NCBI RefSeq assembly: GCF_002095435.2
Contig: NZ_MJEJ02000041.1
Span: forward strand, 62,001 to 126,000
Direction: 5' to 3'
Source: Williamsia sp. 1138
GTDB lineage: Bacteria; Actinomycetota; Actinomycetes; Mycobacteriales; Mycobacteriaceae
Length of the DNA stretch: 64,000 nt
In this document: positions 43,566 through 52,813 of the stretch, one piece after another
Numbering within the stretch: the first letter of the stretch is position 1
How the letters are laid out: each line of letters opens with the position of its first letter
The notes under the pieces: model-generated
Database searches by the model: none
Seen by the model: only the letters and a program-made list of their open reading frames with translations
What the model was told of the DNA's origin: nothing
Made by a program: the position numbers and the translations under genes

Positions 43566-44752
43566 CGCATTCGTCCGACGACCGTGTCCTCGGAACCCTC
43601 CTGCGCAGCGGGTGCACCGTCGCTGTGGGCGACGGATTCGGCACACCACAGGTGGTGTTCGAAGAACTGTCCGAGGCCGCCCGCGCAGTCGGTGGTGTTC
43701 GGCTGTTGCTGGGCTGGATGCCGGCAGAGCCCCGCGGACTCGATCTCACCGCGTTCGCCGACGTGCGCACGGTGATGCCGGGCTGGGGACTGCGCAAGGC
43801 GGTGGCCGCCGGACTCGCCCACTTTGTGCCGATTCGGTTGTCGCAGGTTCCGGCGTTGATACACAACGTAATTCGGCCCGATGTGTTGGTCGCCACCGTG
43901 GTTGCGACCGGCGGTGGGCACACGTTCGCCAATGAGATCTCGTGGCAGAAGGCTGCGGTGGACGCAGGCGCGAGAGTCGCGGCGATCACGTCGTCGGCGG
44001 CGCCGATGTGTGCTGCAGGCGCGTTGTTGCCCGCCGACCAGGTCGTCATCGTCGGGAGCACCGACCAACCGCCGGGCGATATGCCCGGCGCCCGCACCGA
44101 TCCGATCACCGAACGACTGGCCGCGAGATTACTGCCACTCATCCCGGAGGGCACTCGACTACAGGTCGGCCCGGGGTCGCTGGGGTCGCTTCTGCTCAGC
44201 ACCCTGACGGTCCCGGTGCGCATCGATTCGGGCCTGCTGCCCGATGAGGTTGTCGACCTCGACAACCGTGGCCTGTTGCTCGGCGAACCCGTGACGACCT
44301 ATCTCGCCGGAGGACCCCGACTGCGCGAGTGGGCAGAGGGCCGTCCGGTCCTGCATCCGGTCGAGTACACCCACGACGTCAGCAGACTGTCGGCCGATCC
44401 GTTTGTCGCGGTGAACACCGCCGTCGAAGTGGACGTGCACGGTCAGATCAACGTCGAAGGTACGGCGACCGCAGTGTTCGGCGGTATCGGCGGCCACGGT
44501 GACTACGCCGCAGCAGCGGCGACCACCGTTGGCGGTGTCAGCATCATCGCCGTCTCGACCACCCACAACGGCGCATCAACTCTCGTCTCGTCACTGTCGC
44601 GTCCGGTGAGCACTCCGGCACATGACGTCGGGATCGTGGTCACCGAGCGAGGTTCGGTCGACCTGCGAGGCCTGGACCGGACCGAACGAACCGCGGCCTT
44701 GGCGGATCTGTGGGGCGAGGCCGGCGTTCGCAAACAAGCAGTCGAAAGGTAG
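43562..44752 (+). CDS. acetyl-CoA hydrolase/CoA-transferase family protein, 396 aa
   Basis: CoA-transferase family I-like protein of the acetyl-CoA hydrolase/4-hydroxybutyrate CoA-transferase group: PALIHNVIRPDVLVATVV, NTAVEVDVHGQINVEGTAT, GGIGGHGDYAAAAATTVGG. The family Glu nucleophile probably lies in the VEVDVHGQINVE segment. It would move CoA between acids or hydrolyse it. Start GTG at 43562 gives a 4-nt overlap with the upstream dehydrogenase; the open frame continuing upstream is spurious. Confidence 0.83.
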   Translation: MTHSSDDRVLGTLLRSGCTVAVGDGFGTPQVVFEELSEAARAVGGVRLLLGWMPAEPRGLDLTAFADVRTVMPGWGLRKAVAAGLAHFVPIRLSQVPALIHNVIRPDVLVATVVATGGGHTFANEISWQKAAVDAGARVAAITSSAAPMCAAGALLPADQVVIVGSTDQPPGDMPGARTDPITERLAARLLPLIPEGTRLQVGPGSLGSLLLSTLTVPVRIDSGLLPDEVVDLDNRGLLLGEPVTTYLAGGPRLREWAEGRPVLHPVEYTHDVSRLSADPFVAVNTAVEVDVHGQINVEGTATAVFGGIGGHGDYAAAAATTVGGVSIIAVSTTHNGASTLVSSLSRPVSTPAHDVGIVVTERGSVDLRGLDRTERTAALADLWGEAGVRKQAVER

Positions 44753-44757
44753 AACTC

Positions 44758-45669
44758 ATGGGAGAAGTACGGCTCGACGGCAAGGTCGCCATCGTCACCG
44801 GCGGCGGACGCGGAATCGGGCGGGCGCACTGCCTCGAATTGGCCCGGCACGGTGCAACGGTTGTTGTCAACGATCCGGGTGTGTCCCGCGACGGCACCGA
44901 TTCAGGCGAGAGCCCGGCCGACCAGGTTGCTCGTGAGATCGTCGAGGCTGGCGGCAAAGCGGTTGCCAACAAAGGATCGGTCACCAGCTGGACCGACAGC
45001 GACGCTCTCATCGCCCAGGCGGTTGCCGAGTTCGGCCGCCTCGACATCGTTGTCAACAACGCCGGAATCGTTCGCGACAAGCTGATCACCCGAATGACCG
45101 AGGAAGACTGGGATGCCGTTGTCTCGGTACATCTCAAAGGTACCTTCGCAGTAACCAAACACGCCTGCGATTACTGGCGGAACGAATCGAAGGCCGGCGC
45201 AGACGTCCGAGGCAGAATCATCAACACGACCTCGGGCGCGGGGCTCAAAGGCAATGCGGGACAGGCGGCCTACAGCGCGGCCAAAGCCGCGATCGTCGGT
45301 CTCACGCTGACAACTGCACTGGAGATGGAGCGTTACAACGTCACCGCCAACGCGATTTCGCCGGTGGCCGCGACCCGGTTGTCCGCCGATGTCTTCACCG
45401 GTGAGAAGGCCAATGATCCAAGCCTGGATCCCGGACAGAGCTCGCCGGTGGTCGCGTGGCTCGCTTCCGACGAGGCCGCCTGGCTGACCGGACAGATCCT
45501 GCGGGTCGACGGAGACCTGTTGATCCGGATGATCGGCTGGAACCAGAAGCCGGAGAGGTATCGCGCCCGCGCCGGAGGCAAACTCGATAGCGGCGAATTG
45601 ACCCAGGCCGCACGCTTACTCTACGGCACGGCACCGGACGGGTTCGTCGCCCAATTGGTCACCAACTGA
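44758..45669 (+). CDS. short-chain dehydrogenase (MFE-2 dehydrogenase-like), 303 aa
   Basis: SDR with TGGGRGIGRAHCLELARHG (about 14-32), VVNDPGVSRDG, DIVVNNAGIVRDKL, NTTSGAGLKGNAGQAAYSAA and ITANAISP-like sequence. The VNDxGxxRDG insert is characteristic of the dehydrogenase unit of peroxisomal multifunctional enzyme 2, which oxidises 3-hydroxyacyl-CoA. ATG at 44758 with AAAGGT upstream. Last gene of the run; a large hairpin follows at 45686-45743. Confidence 0.9.
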   Translation: MGEVRLDGKVAIVTGGGRGIGRAHCLELARHGATVVVNDPGVSRDGTDSGESPADQVAREIVEAGGKAVANKGSVTSWTDSDALIAQAVAEFGRLDIVVNNAGIVRDKLITRMTEEDWDAVVSVHLKGTFAVTKHACDYWRNESKAGADVRGRIINTTSGAGLKGNAGQAAYSAAKAAIVGLTLTTALEMERYNVTANAISPVAATRLSADVFTGEKANDPSLDPGQSSPVVAWLASDEAAWLTGQILRVDGDLLIRMIGWNQKPERYRARAGGKLDSGELTQAARLLYGTAPDGFVAQLVTN

Positions 45670-45685
45670 CGCGAGCAATTCGCCA

Positions 45686-45743
45686 ACCGGGCCGAAGTCC
45701 CCGCTGACCGGGCCGAAACGGTCAACGGGGGTTTCGGCCCGGT
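45686..45743. terminator. large hairpin downstream of SDR
   Basis: Twenty-four-base arms (beginning ACCGGGCCGAAG and ending TTTCGGCCCGGT) with three mismatches or wobbles and a 10-nt loop. Ends the 41231-45669 run. Confidence 0.75.
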
Positions 45744-46117
45744 GGACGGCTGGGCTGCGCCGCTGGGTACGGACCGTCGCCGCGTCGTCGGTTCCCTCCC
45801 GCGCCCGTACGCCGCGAGAACAACCTCCCGGATCGCCCGCCTGCGACCCGCAGCAGCCGTCCCAAAACACGCTTCCCAATACAGGCAGAGGATTAGACGC
45901 AATCGTATAGGAAACCACGCCCGTCGAACGGTAGGGCCAGGCACTTCGCCGGCTCATGAGGTGTTCCTCAGCAATCTCGCCAGCATTTGGTTGCGGGTTG
46001 CTAAACAGTTAGATGAAACAACTGTTCGTACTTTTTCAAAACGTGAACACCGGTGTGGTTGCTGTCCTATCGTCAAGCGATACTCGACCGATTTCGATGA
46101 CAAGGATCGTCACCCTG
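45744..46117. promoter_or_regulatory. 374-bp region before the Liv transporter, with inverted repeat
   Basis: No gene is supported here. AACAGTT-N9-AACTGTT (46004-46026) is a 7-bp inverted repeat and the best operator candidate for the importer operon. Upstream sequence is GC-rich and unremarkable apart from CGCAATCGTATAGG at 45898-45911, which may hold a promoter. Confidence 0.45.
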
Positions 46118-48877
46118 ATGACGCAACACCTCGTATTTCTCTTGCTCGGTCTCGGCAATGGGGCTGTGTTCGGCGCCCTCGCCCTCGCAGTTGTGATGAC
46201 CTACCGGAGTTCAGGCGTCCTGAACTTCGCAACCGGTTCGATCGCCCTCTACACCGCGTATGCCTATGCGTACCTGCGGCAGGGTGAGCTGCTGATCCTT
46301 GTTCCGGGATTCCCCGTCACGGTCGACATCGGCGATTCGATGAGCCTGTGGCCGGCGATGGTGATCGCCCTCGCGATGGCCGCGATCCTCGGACTACTCC
46401 TGTATGTGATCGTGTTCCGGCCCCTGCGCACCGCACCGCCCGTCGCAAAGGCAGTTGCAGCGTTGGGTATTTCGCTCCTCATCAGCGGTCTGGTCGCACA
46501 GATGATCGGCACCACGCCCATCGCGGTCGACCCGATCTTCCCCACGGAGGTGTGGTCCGCAGGTGACTTCCGCGTGTCCTCTGACCGCATATACTTCGCC
46601 ATCACCGTGATCGTCGTCGCGGTGTTACTCGCCGCTGTCTTCCGGTTCACCAAGTTCGGTCTGGCGACGCGGGCCGCTGCCGAGAGCGAGCGTGGTGCCT
46701 ACCTCAGTGGTATCTCTCCGGACCGGGTGGCGATCTACAACTGGATGATCAGCTCGGCCGTTGCTGGTCTGGCTGGCATCCTCATCGCCCCCATCGTTCC
46801 GCTGGTGCCGGTGGCGTACACACTCTTCATCGTCCCCGCCTTGGCGGCGGCGATCGCGGCACGATTCCAGTTCATCGTGGTGGCAGCCGTTGCCGGACTC
46901 GTCATCGGCATGTTCCAGTCCGAAGCGCAGAACTTGGCTGCCAAGTTCGACTGGCTACCGTCGGCGGGTCTGCCGGAACTGGTACCACTGATCATCATCC
47001 TGGTGCTGCTCGTGGTCCGGGCTCAGCCTTTGCCCTCTCGTGGGGCGGTCATCGAGCGCAACCTCGGCAGGGCGCCGCGACCCGAGCACCTGGTCTGGAC
47101 CACGATCGTGTTCGGAGTCATCGCGCTGCTGGGACTTGTTCTCCTGGAAGACCGGTTTCGCACCGGACTCATCGTCAGTTTGATCATGGCGATCGTTGCG
47201 CTCTCGACCGTGGTCGTCACCGGATATGCCGGCCAGGTGTCGTTGGCGCAATTGACGATCGCCGGCGTCGCGGGCTTCACGGTAGGGCCGCTCACCTCCG
47301 ACCTCCACATACCTTTCCCGATCGCTCCTCTGCTCGCGGCGCTCATCGCTGCTGTGCTCGGTGTCATCATCGGGCTGCCGGCATTGCGAATACGAGGCCT
47401 CACCGTCGCGGTGGTCACACTCGCCATGGCCTACGCGGTGGAGGCCGTGTGGTTCCGTAACAGCGACTTCGTCGGGTCCGCGGGTCAGGCGGTGCCGGCC
47501 CCGAAGATCTTCGGGTGGGACCTGGGAATCGGTGCGGGGCTGGAGTATCCACGACTGCGGTTCGGGGTCTTGTGCCTCATCGTCCTGATTTCCGTCGGTA
47601 TCGGGGTCGCCGTCCTTCGACGTAGCAAGCTCGGGGCACAGATGCTGGCGGTGAGGGCCAACGAACGTTCGGCCGCTGCCGCGGGCGTCAACGTGACGGT
47701 CATCAAGATCGCAGCGTTCGCGATCGCCGCGTTCATTGCCGGACTCGGTGGTTCGTTACTGGCCTATCAGCAGCAATCGGTCACCTTCGACTCGTTCTCC
47801 GCGCTCAACGGCCTGATCCTCTTCGGCGCGGTGTATCTTGCGGGAGCCACATCGGTATCCGGAGGCAACCTCGCAGGTATCACCGCCGCAGGCGGATTGC
47901 TGATCATCGTGATCGACGAAGCGTTCACCGTCAGTGGCTGGTACCCGGTGGTGGCGAGTCTGCTGCTGGTACTCACCGTGATCTTCAACCCGGAGGGCGT
48001 GGTGGGGCCGGTGCACGCCCTGATAGCCAGGTGGCGGAGCCGGTCGACGGCTCCCGACGACACGGCGACGGGCGCCGCCGCCGCGATCGACGTGCAGGCG
48101 CGCGAGCGTCCGGCCGTCGATCCCGACGCTCCTCCGGTGCTCGAGCTGCGGAACGTGTCGGTGCGGTACGGCGGCGTCGTCGCGGTGGACAATGTGTCGT
48201 TCTCGGTCGGCAAGGGCACGGTTGTCGGTCTGATCGGACCCAACGGCGCGGGCAAGACCACTCTGATCGACGCGATCAGCGGATTCGCCCCACACAGCGG
48301 CGATGTGGTGCTCAACAGCAAGTCGATCGACAAGCTGGTGCCCCACAAACGGATTCGTGCCGGACTCGGCCGGACGTTCCAGGCGATCGAGCTGTACGAC
48401 GACCTGAGCGTTCTCGAAAACATCAAGGTGGGACTGACGGCTGCGAGTTCCGCCGACGGCCGCGTCTCGGAGATGAACGACGAGGCGAGAGTCGACGCTG
48501 TGTTCGCTCTGCTCGGTCTGGATCCGGTGCGGGACCGGCCGGCATCCGAGTTGTCGCAAGGCCAGCGCCAACTGGTTTCGATCGCCCGTGCACTCGTCGG
48601 CTCTCCGACCGCGTTGTTGCTCGACGAACCCGCCGGTGGCCTGGATACATCTGAGAGCCGTTGGTTGGCAGAGCAATTGCGGGCAGTTCGGGACAGCGGC
48701 GTCAGTATCCTGCTCGTCGATCACGACATGGGATTTGTGCTCGGTCTCTGTGACCGCATCCACGTACTCAACTTCGGCAAGGTGATCGTGTCCGGGACTC
48801 CGGACGAGGTGCGAAACGACCGCTCCGTGGCCGAGGCCTACCTGGGCAATGCCCACGCAGAGGAGATCACGTCATGA
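46118..48877 (+). CDS. fused LivH-LivM-LivG branched-chain-type ABC importer (permease-permease-ATPase), 919 aa
   Basis: Three transporter components in one chain: a LivH-like permease (about 1-290; VMTYRSSGVLNFATGSIALY), a LivM-like permease (about 330-610; TGYAGQVSLAQLTIAGVAGF), then a LivG-like ATPase (about 670-919) with Walker A GPNGAGKTT (707-715), signature LSQGQRQL and Walker B LLLDEPAGGLD. It would import a small amphipathic substrate with the binding protein at 49727 and the second ATPase at 48874. Liv-like systems near catabolic genes often take up aromatic or cyclic acids. The start is uncertain: ATG 46118 (AAGGA, 11 nt) or 46097. Confidence 0.88.
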   Translation: MTQHLVFLLLGLGNGAVFGALALAVVMTYRSSGVLNFATGSIALYTAYAYAYLRQGELLILVPGFPVTVDIGDSMSLWPAMVIALAMAAILGLLLYVIVFRPLRTAPPVAKAVAALGISLLISGLVAQMIGTTPIAVDPIFPTEVWSAGDFRVSSDRIYFAITVIVVAVLLAAVFRFTKFGLATRAAAESERGAYLSGISPDRVAIYNWMISSAVAGLAGILIAPIVPLVPVAYTLFIVPALAAAIAARFQFIVVAAVAGLVIGMFQSEAQNLAAKFDWLPSAGLPELVPLIIILVLLVVRAQPLPSRGAVIERNLGRAPRPEHLVWTTIVFGVIALLGLVLLEDRFRTGLIVSLIMAIVALSTVVVTGYAGQVSLAQLTIAGVAGFTVGPLTSDLHIPFPIAPLLAALIAAVLGVIIGLPALRIRGLTVAVVTLAMAYAVEAVWFRNSDFVGSAGQAVPAPKIFGWDLGIGAGLEYPRLRFGVLCLIVLISVGIGVAVLRRSKLGAQMLAVRANERSAAAAGVNVTVIKIAAFAIAAFIAGLGGSLLAYQQQSVTFDSFSALNGLILFGAVYLAGATSVSGGNLAGITAAGGLLIIVIDEAFTVSGWYPVVASLLLVLTVIFNPEGVVGPVHALIARWRSRSTAPDDTATGAAAAIDVQARERPAVDPDAPPVLELRNVSVRYGGVVAVDNVSFSVGKGTVVGLIGPNGAGKTTLIDAISGFAPHSGDVVLNSKSIDKLVPHKRIRAGLGRTFQAIELYDDLSVLENIKVGLTAASSADGRVSEMNDEARVDAVFALLGLDPVRDRPASELSQGQRQLVSIARALVGSPTALLLDEPAGGLDTSESRWLAEQLRAVRDSGVSILLVDHDMGFVLGLCDRIHVLNFGKVIVSGTPDEVRNDRSVAEAYLGNAHAEEITS

Positions 48878-49608
48878 CAGACACCACGTCGACACCGGGG
48901 TACGCCCTCGAGTGCAAGGGCCTGACCGTAGGTCACGGGTCGGTGGCAGTCCTGCGTGATTTCGATCTCGCGCTCAGGCAGGGCGAGGTGCTGGCGTTGC
49001 TCGGCCCCAACGGTGCCGGTAAGACAACTCTGCTCGCGACATTGGCGGGCCTGTTGCCACGGCTCGCGGGTGGGGTGTCGGTCGGCGGACGAGCGCTGCC
49101 CAGCGGCAGACCCGCGTCGGCGAACAAGGCAAATCTGGTGTTGGTGCCGGATGATCGTGCGCTGTTCACTACCCTGACCGTCAAAGAGAACCTGACCATC
49201 GCCAACAAGTCCGGTGGTCTCGACGTCGATGGCGCGATGGACCTGTTCCCTTCGTTGACAAAGCGTCTCAAGGTCGCGGCGGGTTCGTTGTCGGGCGGCG
49301 AACAGCAGATGCTGGCCGTGGCACGCGCACTCGTGCAGAATCCCAGGGTCCTGCTCATCGACGAGATGAGCATGGGACTGGCGCCGGTCATCGTCGAGGA
49401 CCTGTTGCCTTTGGTCCGGCGTATCGCCGACGAGACCAACGCGGTGGTGGTCCTGGTCGAACAACACGTCAGCCTCGCCCTGAGTGTTGCCGACCAGGCC
49501 ATCGTCGTGGTGCACGGCGACGTTCACCTGCGGGGTCCCGCAGGTGAACTCGCGGCCGACCCGGCGCTGCTGGAAACGGCATATCTGGGGGAGACCACCT
49601 CGGTATGA
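48874..49608 (+). CDS. LivF-like ABC transporter ATPase, 244 aa
   Basis: ATPase of the importer: Walker A GPNGAGKTTLLATLAG, LSGGEQQMLAVARALVQ signature, Walker B LLIDEMSMGLAP and switch His in VEQHVSLAL. ATG overlaps the stop of the fused component by 4 nt, so it is translated with it. It pairs with the LivG domain as the second nucleotide-binding subunit. Confidence 0.94.
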   Translation: MTDTTSTPGYALECKGLTVGHGSVAVLRDFDLALRQGEVLALLGPNGAGKTTLLATLAGLLPRLAGGVSVGGRALPSGRPASANKANLVLVPDDRALFTTLTVKENLTIANKSGGLDVDGAMDLFPSLTKRLKVAAGSLSGGEQQMLAVARALVQNPRVLLIDEMSMGLAPVIVEDLLPLVRRIADETNAVVVLVEQHVSLALSVADQAIVVVHGDVHLRGPAGELAADPALLETAYLGETTSV

Positions 49609-49726
49609 GCGCGGTTGAGCCGCAGCCCCTGTGCATCGTCCAGGCAAGCGATCAGTTCGTTTTCGCCGACCCAGTCATCACCGTACGTTCGCAGCCATCG
49701 ACTGGGTCAAACCCAAAGGAGAAGAA

Positions 49727-50992
49727 ATGAAGTTCCATGGACGCCGGCGGCAAATCGCCTCGGTCCTGTTTGCAGGAGTGTTGGTTGCGGGTCTCGCCGC
49801 GTGTGGTTCCGACGACGACGGCGGCGGAGGGGGATCATCAACAGCCGCTGACCAATCGGCGCTGGGGACTGCGAACAAGGCCACCGGGACCCCGGTGACC
49901 TTCGGCTTCATCAGTGAGGGTGCCGGGCAGACGATCAACACGACCGACGAGATTAAGGGCGCGCAGGCGGCAGCCGCCTATGCCAACGACTACCTGGGCG
50001 GCCTCGGCGGTCACCCCATCGAGGTGAAGGTCTGTGAGACCCTCGGCGTTCCGGCGACGGCAACCGATTGCGCGAACCAGATGGTCGCGGCGAAGGTCTC
50101 GGCTGTGTTGGGCGGTTCGATCGGTGTCCTCGATTCGGTGATCTCCGTTCTCGCCCCGGCGAAGATTCCGCTGATCATGCAGACCGCGCCGACGCAGGCC
50201 GGACTGACAACACCGGGTGTATTCTCCCTCTTCAACAGTCTGTCGTTGTTCGGCGGTCCGGCCGAATGGGCGAAAGAGGAAGGACTCAAGAAGGTTGATC
50301 AGGTTGTCATCGCCGTCCCGGCTGCCCAGGGTGCGGCGAAGGTCGGCGAGACGTTGTTCAGGAACGCCGGGCTCGAGGTCAACACCACGGCCGTCCCGCC
50401 GGGTACCGCTGACATGAGTCCGCAGATCGCCTCAGCAGCCGAAGCCGACCCGGATCTTTACCATATCGCCGGCAGTACCGATTTCTGCACGAGTGCGATC
50501 AAGGCGATCAAAACCGTGTCTCCTCAGGCCAAGGTCGTGATCATCGAACGCTGCATCTCACCGCAGAGCAGCTCGGCCATCCCCGGAGGTTATGACGGGG
50601 TCAAGGTCTCGGCTTCCGCCGACCTCAACCCTGATCTCGAATCGGTCAAGCTGTTCACCGCGGTTCTTGACAAATACGGTGACGGAACGAAGGTCTCGTC
50701 CATGTCCAACTACGGATACTCGCCGATGCTGGGTGCGATCAACGCGCTCAACGCTGCGAAGATCGCCGACGTGACACCTGCCGGTGTCATGGCTGCCATC
50801 AAGTCGGCACCTCCAACCGAACTGCCGAATTCCAACGGCATCATGTTCCAGTGCAACGGGAAACAGATCGCGTTTTCACCCAATACCTGCAGCGCTGACG
50901 GAATTCTGGCGACTGCGGACAAGGACGGCAACCTCAGTGGCTTCCAACGTATTCCGGCCGATCCCGCGCTCTACAAGCTCCCGGGTAGCTGA
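49727..50992 (+). CDS. Liv-type substrate-binding lipoprotein, 421 aa
   Basis: Signal peptide with basic N-region, hydrophobic core (VLFAGVLVAGLA) and lipobox ending LAAC with Cys26, followed by a Gly/Asp/Ser linker. Periplasmic-binding type I fold: GFISEGAGQT, GGSIGVLDSVISVLAPAKIP, NYGYSPMLGAINALN. It captures the substrate at the cell surface for the fused permease. ATG at 49727 has AAAGGAG at 49715-49721; the upstream open frame has no ribosome site. Confidence 0.93.
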   Translation: MKFHGRRRQIASVLFAGVLVAGLAACGSDDDGGGGGSSTAADQSALGTANKATGTPVTFGFISEGAGQTINTTDEIKGAQAAAAYANDYLGGLGGHPIEVKVCETLGVPATATDCANQMVAAKVSAVLGGSIGVLDSVISVLAPAKIPLIMQTAPTQAGLTTPGVFSLFNSLSLFGGPAEWAKEEGLKKVDQVVIAVPAAQGAAKVGETLFRNAGLEVNTTAVPPGTADMSPQIASAAEADPDLYHIAGSTDFCTSAIKAIKTVSPQAKVVIIERCISPQSSSAIPGGYDGVKVSASADLNPDLESVKLFTAVLDKYGDGTKVSSMSNYGYSPMLGAINALNAAKIADVTPAGVMAAIKSAPPTELPNSNGIMFQCNGKQIAFSPNTCSADGILATADKDGNLSGFQRIPADPALYKLPGS

Positions 50993-51010
50993 GCGGGGCG
51001 GTGAATAGCC

Positions 51011-51049
51011 ACGCCATGCGCGCCGATACAACTTCGGTGCGCATGGCGT
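51011..51049. terminator. hairpin after importer operon
   Basis: Eleven-bp arms (ACGCCATGCGC / GCGCATGGCGT) around a 17-nt loop, directly after the binding-protein stop. Confidence 0.72.
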
Positions 51050-51199
51050 CGGCTGTCAACCAAACTGAGAGCCGACGTGTCTGCGCACTTCACGAGAGCC
51101 CTTTGTAAGTGACGTGCGAGTGAAGCGAGCCTCGTCCAGGTCGGGTTGAGCAGCTTGAGCGTTCGGGTGGGCTATACCAAGAATGTACCGCTCGCGGTC

Positions 51200-51360
51200 A
51201 CAACGCTCCGGGGGAATCGTCGTCTCCTGCATCGGGGGGCCGAGGTCCGGCGTCGCGACCCAGGGTTGCAGGTGGCGGGTCGTCGATGTTCGCGAGGCGG
51301 GCCATCCGGGCGCCGGTGACGACAGTGACGTCTTCACGGCCGGTTTGGGGGATTACTCGA
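51200..51360 (+). pseudogene. relic of an alpha/beta-hydrolase C-terminus
   Basis: At 51276-51356 one frame reads RVVDVREAGHPGAGDDSDVF then TAGLGDY. This matches the intact hydrolase ending at 13662 (RVVDIRDAGHMVAGDDNDVF, TDGLVEF) at 18 of 27 positions, including the catalytic His. No start, nucleophile elbow or upstream continuity is left in any frame, so it is a decayed fragment. It lies in a 493-bp stretch (50993-51485) otherwise empty of genes. Confidence 0.7.
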
Positions 51361-51485
51361 TCATCCGGCTACTGCGGCGAAATCGTGAGATCTGTTGGCG
51401 TCCTTGCGTAAGAATCCATATCGGCGCTACGATCGGAGTTAAGAGGAGCCAGTAACTCCGTTTAAGCCTGATGGAAGGCAAGCAC

Positions 51486-52250
51486 ATGAGCGTGCAGGAT
51501 CTCAGCGGACGTCGAATCATCGTGACCGGCGGCGCGAGCGGCATGGGAGAGGGAATCGTGCGTGCTTTCCCGGCGCTGGGAGCCCGGGTGGTGTCGTTGG
51601 ACCTGGTCGAGGAATCGGGCCGGGCCATCGCGGAGGAAGCCGGCGCATCGTTCCACCAGGTCGATGTGTCGGACCAGGCGTCTGTCGATCACGCAATAGA
51701 TACAGCGGTCACAACCCTTGGTGGCCTGGATGTCCTGATCCACGCAGCCGGCATCGCGCCTTTCGCGCCGTCGGAGTCGACTCCGTTGGACCTTTGGAAC
51801 ACCGTGATGGCGATCAACGCCACCGGAACGATGTTGACCAACCAGGCTGCCTTCCGGCATCTGAAAGCCGATGGCGGCGCGATCCTGAATTTCGCGTCAG
51901 CAGCCGGATTGGACGGATTGCCACGCAAAGCCGCTTACTCGGCGAGCAAGGGTGCAGTTCTCGCCTGGACGCGTACCGTCGCGGCCGAATGGGGCCAGCA
52001 CGGCATCACCGTCAACGCGATCGCCCCGGCGATCTGGACACCCATGTACGACAAGACGCGCTCGGAGATGTCCGAGGAGCAGCTGGTCCAGCACGACGCC
52101 GTGATGGCCCAACGGATTCCAATCGGTGGGCAGCTCGGCGACATCGCCAAAGACTTCGTGCCCGTCATGGCGTTTTATTCGTCAGAAGGTGCCGGATTCG
52201 TCACCGGGCAGACGATTTCGATCGACGGCGGCACGCTGAAGGTGCGATGA
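51486..52250 (+). CDS. short-chain dehydrogenase, 254 aa
   Basis: Classical SDR: TGGASGMG at 14-21, DVLIHAAGIAPFAP at the NNAG region, LNFASAAGLDGLPRKAAYSA then SKGAVLAW (Ser, Tyr and Lys), and NAIAPAIWTPMYDK. Predicted 3-hydroxyacyl-CoA or steroid-alcohol dehydrogenase. ATG at 51486 is preferred over 51471. It starts a tightly coupled operon; its stop overlaps the TetR ATG (ATGA). Confidence 0.92.
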   Translation: MSVQDLSGRRIIVTGGASGMGEGIVRAFPALGARVVSLDLVEESGRAIAEEAGASFHQVDVSDQASVDHAIDTAVTTLGGLDVLIHAAGIAPFAPSESTPLDLWNTVMAINATGTMLTNQAAFRHLKADGGAILNFASAAGLDGLPRKAAYSASKGAVLAWTRTVAAEWGQHGITVNAIAPAIWTPMYDKTRSEMSEEQLVQHDAVMAQRIPIGGQLGDIAKDFVPVMAFYSSEGAGFVTGQTISIDGGTLKVR

Positions 52251-52813
52251 TCCGCGCTGACGCTTCAGCACGACGCCGGCCCCGCGTCGACGGACTCCGC
52301 AATCGTGAGAAATTGCTTGCGATCGGGCGAGAGCATCTGTGGAACAGGGGATACGAACTCTCGGCTGCGGCAGTCGCATCGGATGCCGGAGTGGGAATCG
52401 GGACTCTGTATCGACACTTTTCGACCCGTGACGAGCTGATCGAGGCCGTTCTCGCCGATTTTCTGACCCAGGTGGAAGCCGAGCTCGATGTGGTTGAAGA
52501 GATGGCGTCGGCAATCGATGCGATGCAGGAGTATGCACGACGGTTGTCCGGGGTGGGTGGTCGCGGTCTTGCCGATATCGTTTTGGCCGATCCCGACAGC
52601 ACTCCTGGTCTGACCCGACGTCGCGAGGAAATCCGGAGGCGAGGCCGCGCCCTCATTTCGCAGGCGCAGGTGCAAGGAACGGTACGTGCAGACTTCACCC
52701 TGGACGACCTACACGTATTCCTCTGTGCGGTAGCTGGTCTACGGGCCGACGCACGGGTGGACGACGGCTTGGTCGACCGGTTTGTCCGCGACCACCTGGA
52801 GGGACTGGCATGA
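52247..52813 (+). CDS. TetR-family regulator, 188 aa
   Basis: Helix-turn-helix near residues 15-60: NREKLLAIGREHLWNRGYEL, VASDAGVGIGTLYRHFSTRD. The C-terminal ligand domain is short. Embedded in an operon between SDR and thioesterase with 4-nt overlaps on both sides, so it is probably an autorepressor of that operon. ATG at 52247 by overlap with the SDR stop. Confidence 0.9.
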   Translation: MIRADASARRRPRVDGLRNREKLLAIGREHLWNRGYELSAAAVASDAGVGIGTLYRHFSTRDELIEAVLADFLTQVEAELDVVEEMASAIDAMQEYARRLSGVGGRGLADIVLADPDSTPGLTRRREEIRRRGRALISQAQVQGTVRADFTLDDLHVFLCAVAGLRADARVDDGLVDRFVRDHLEGLA

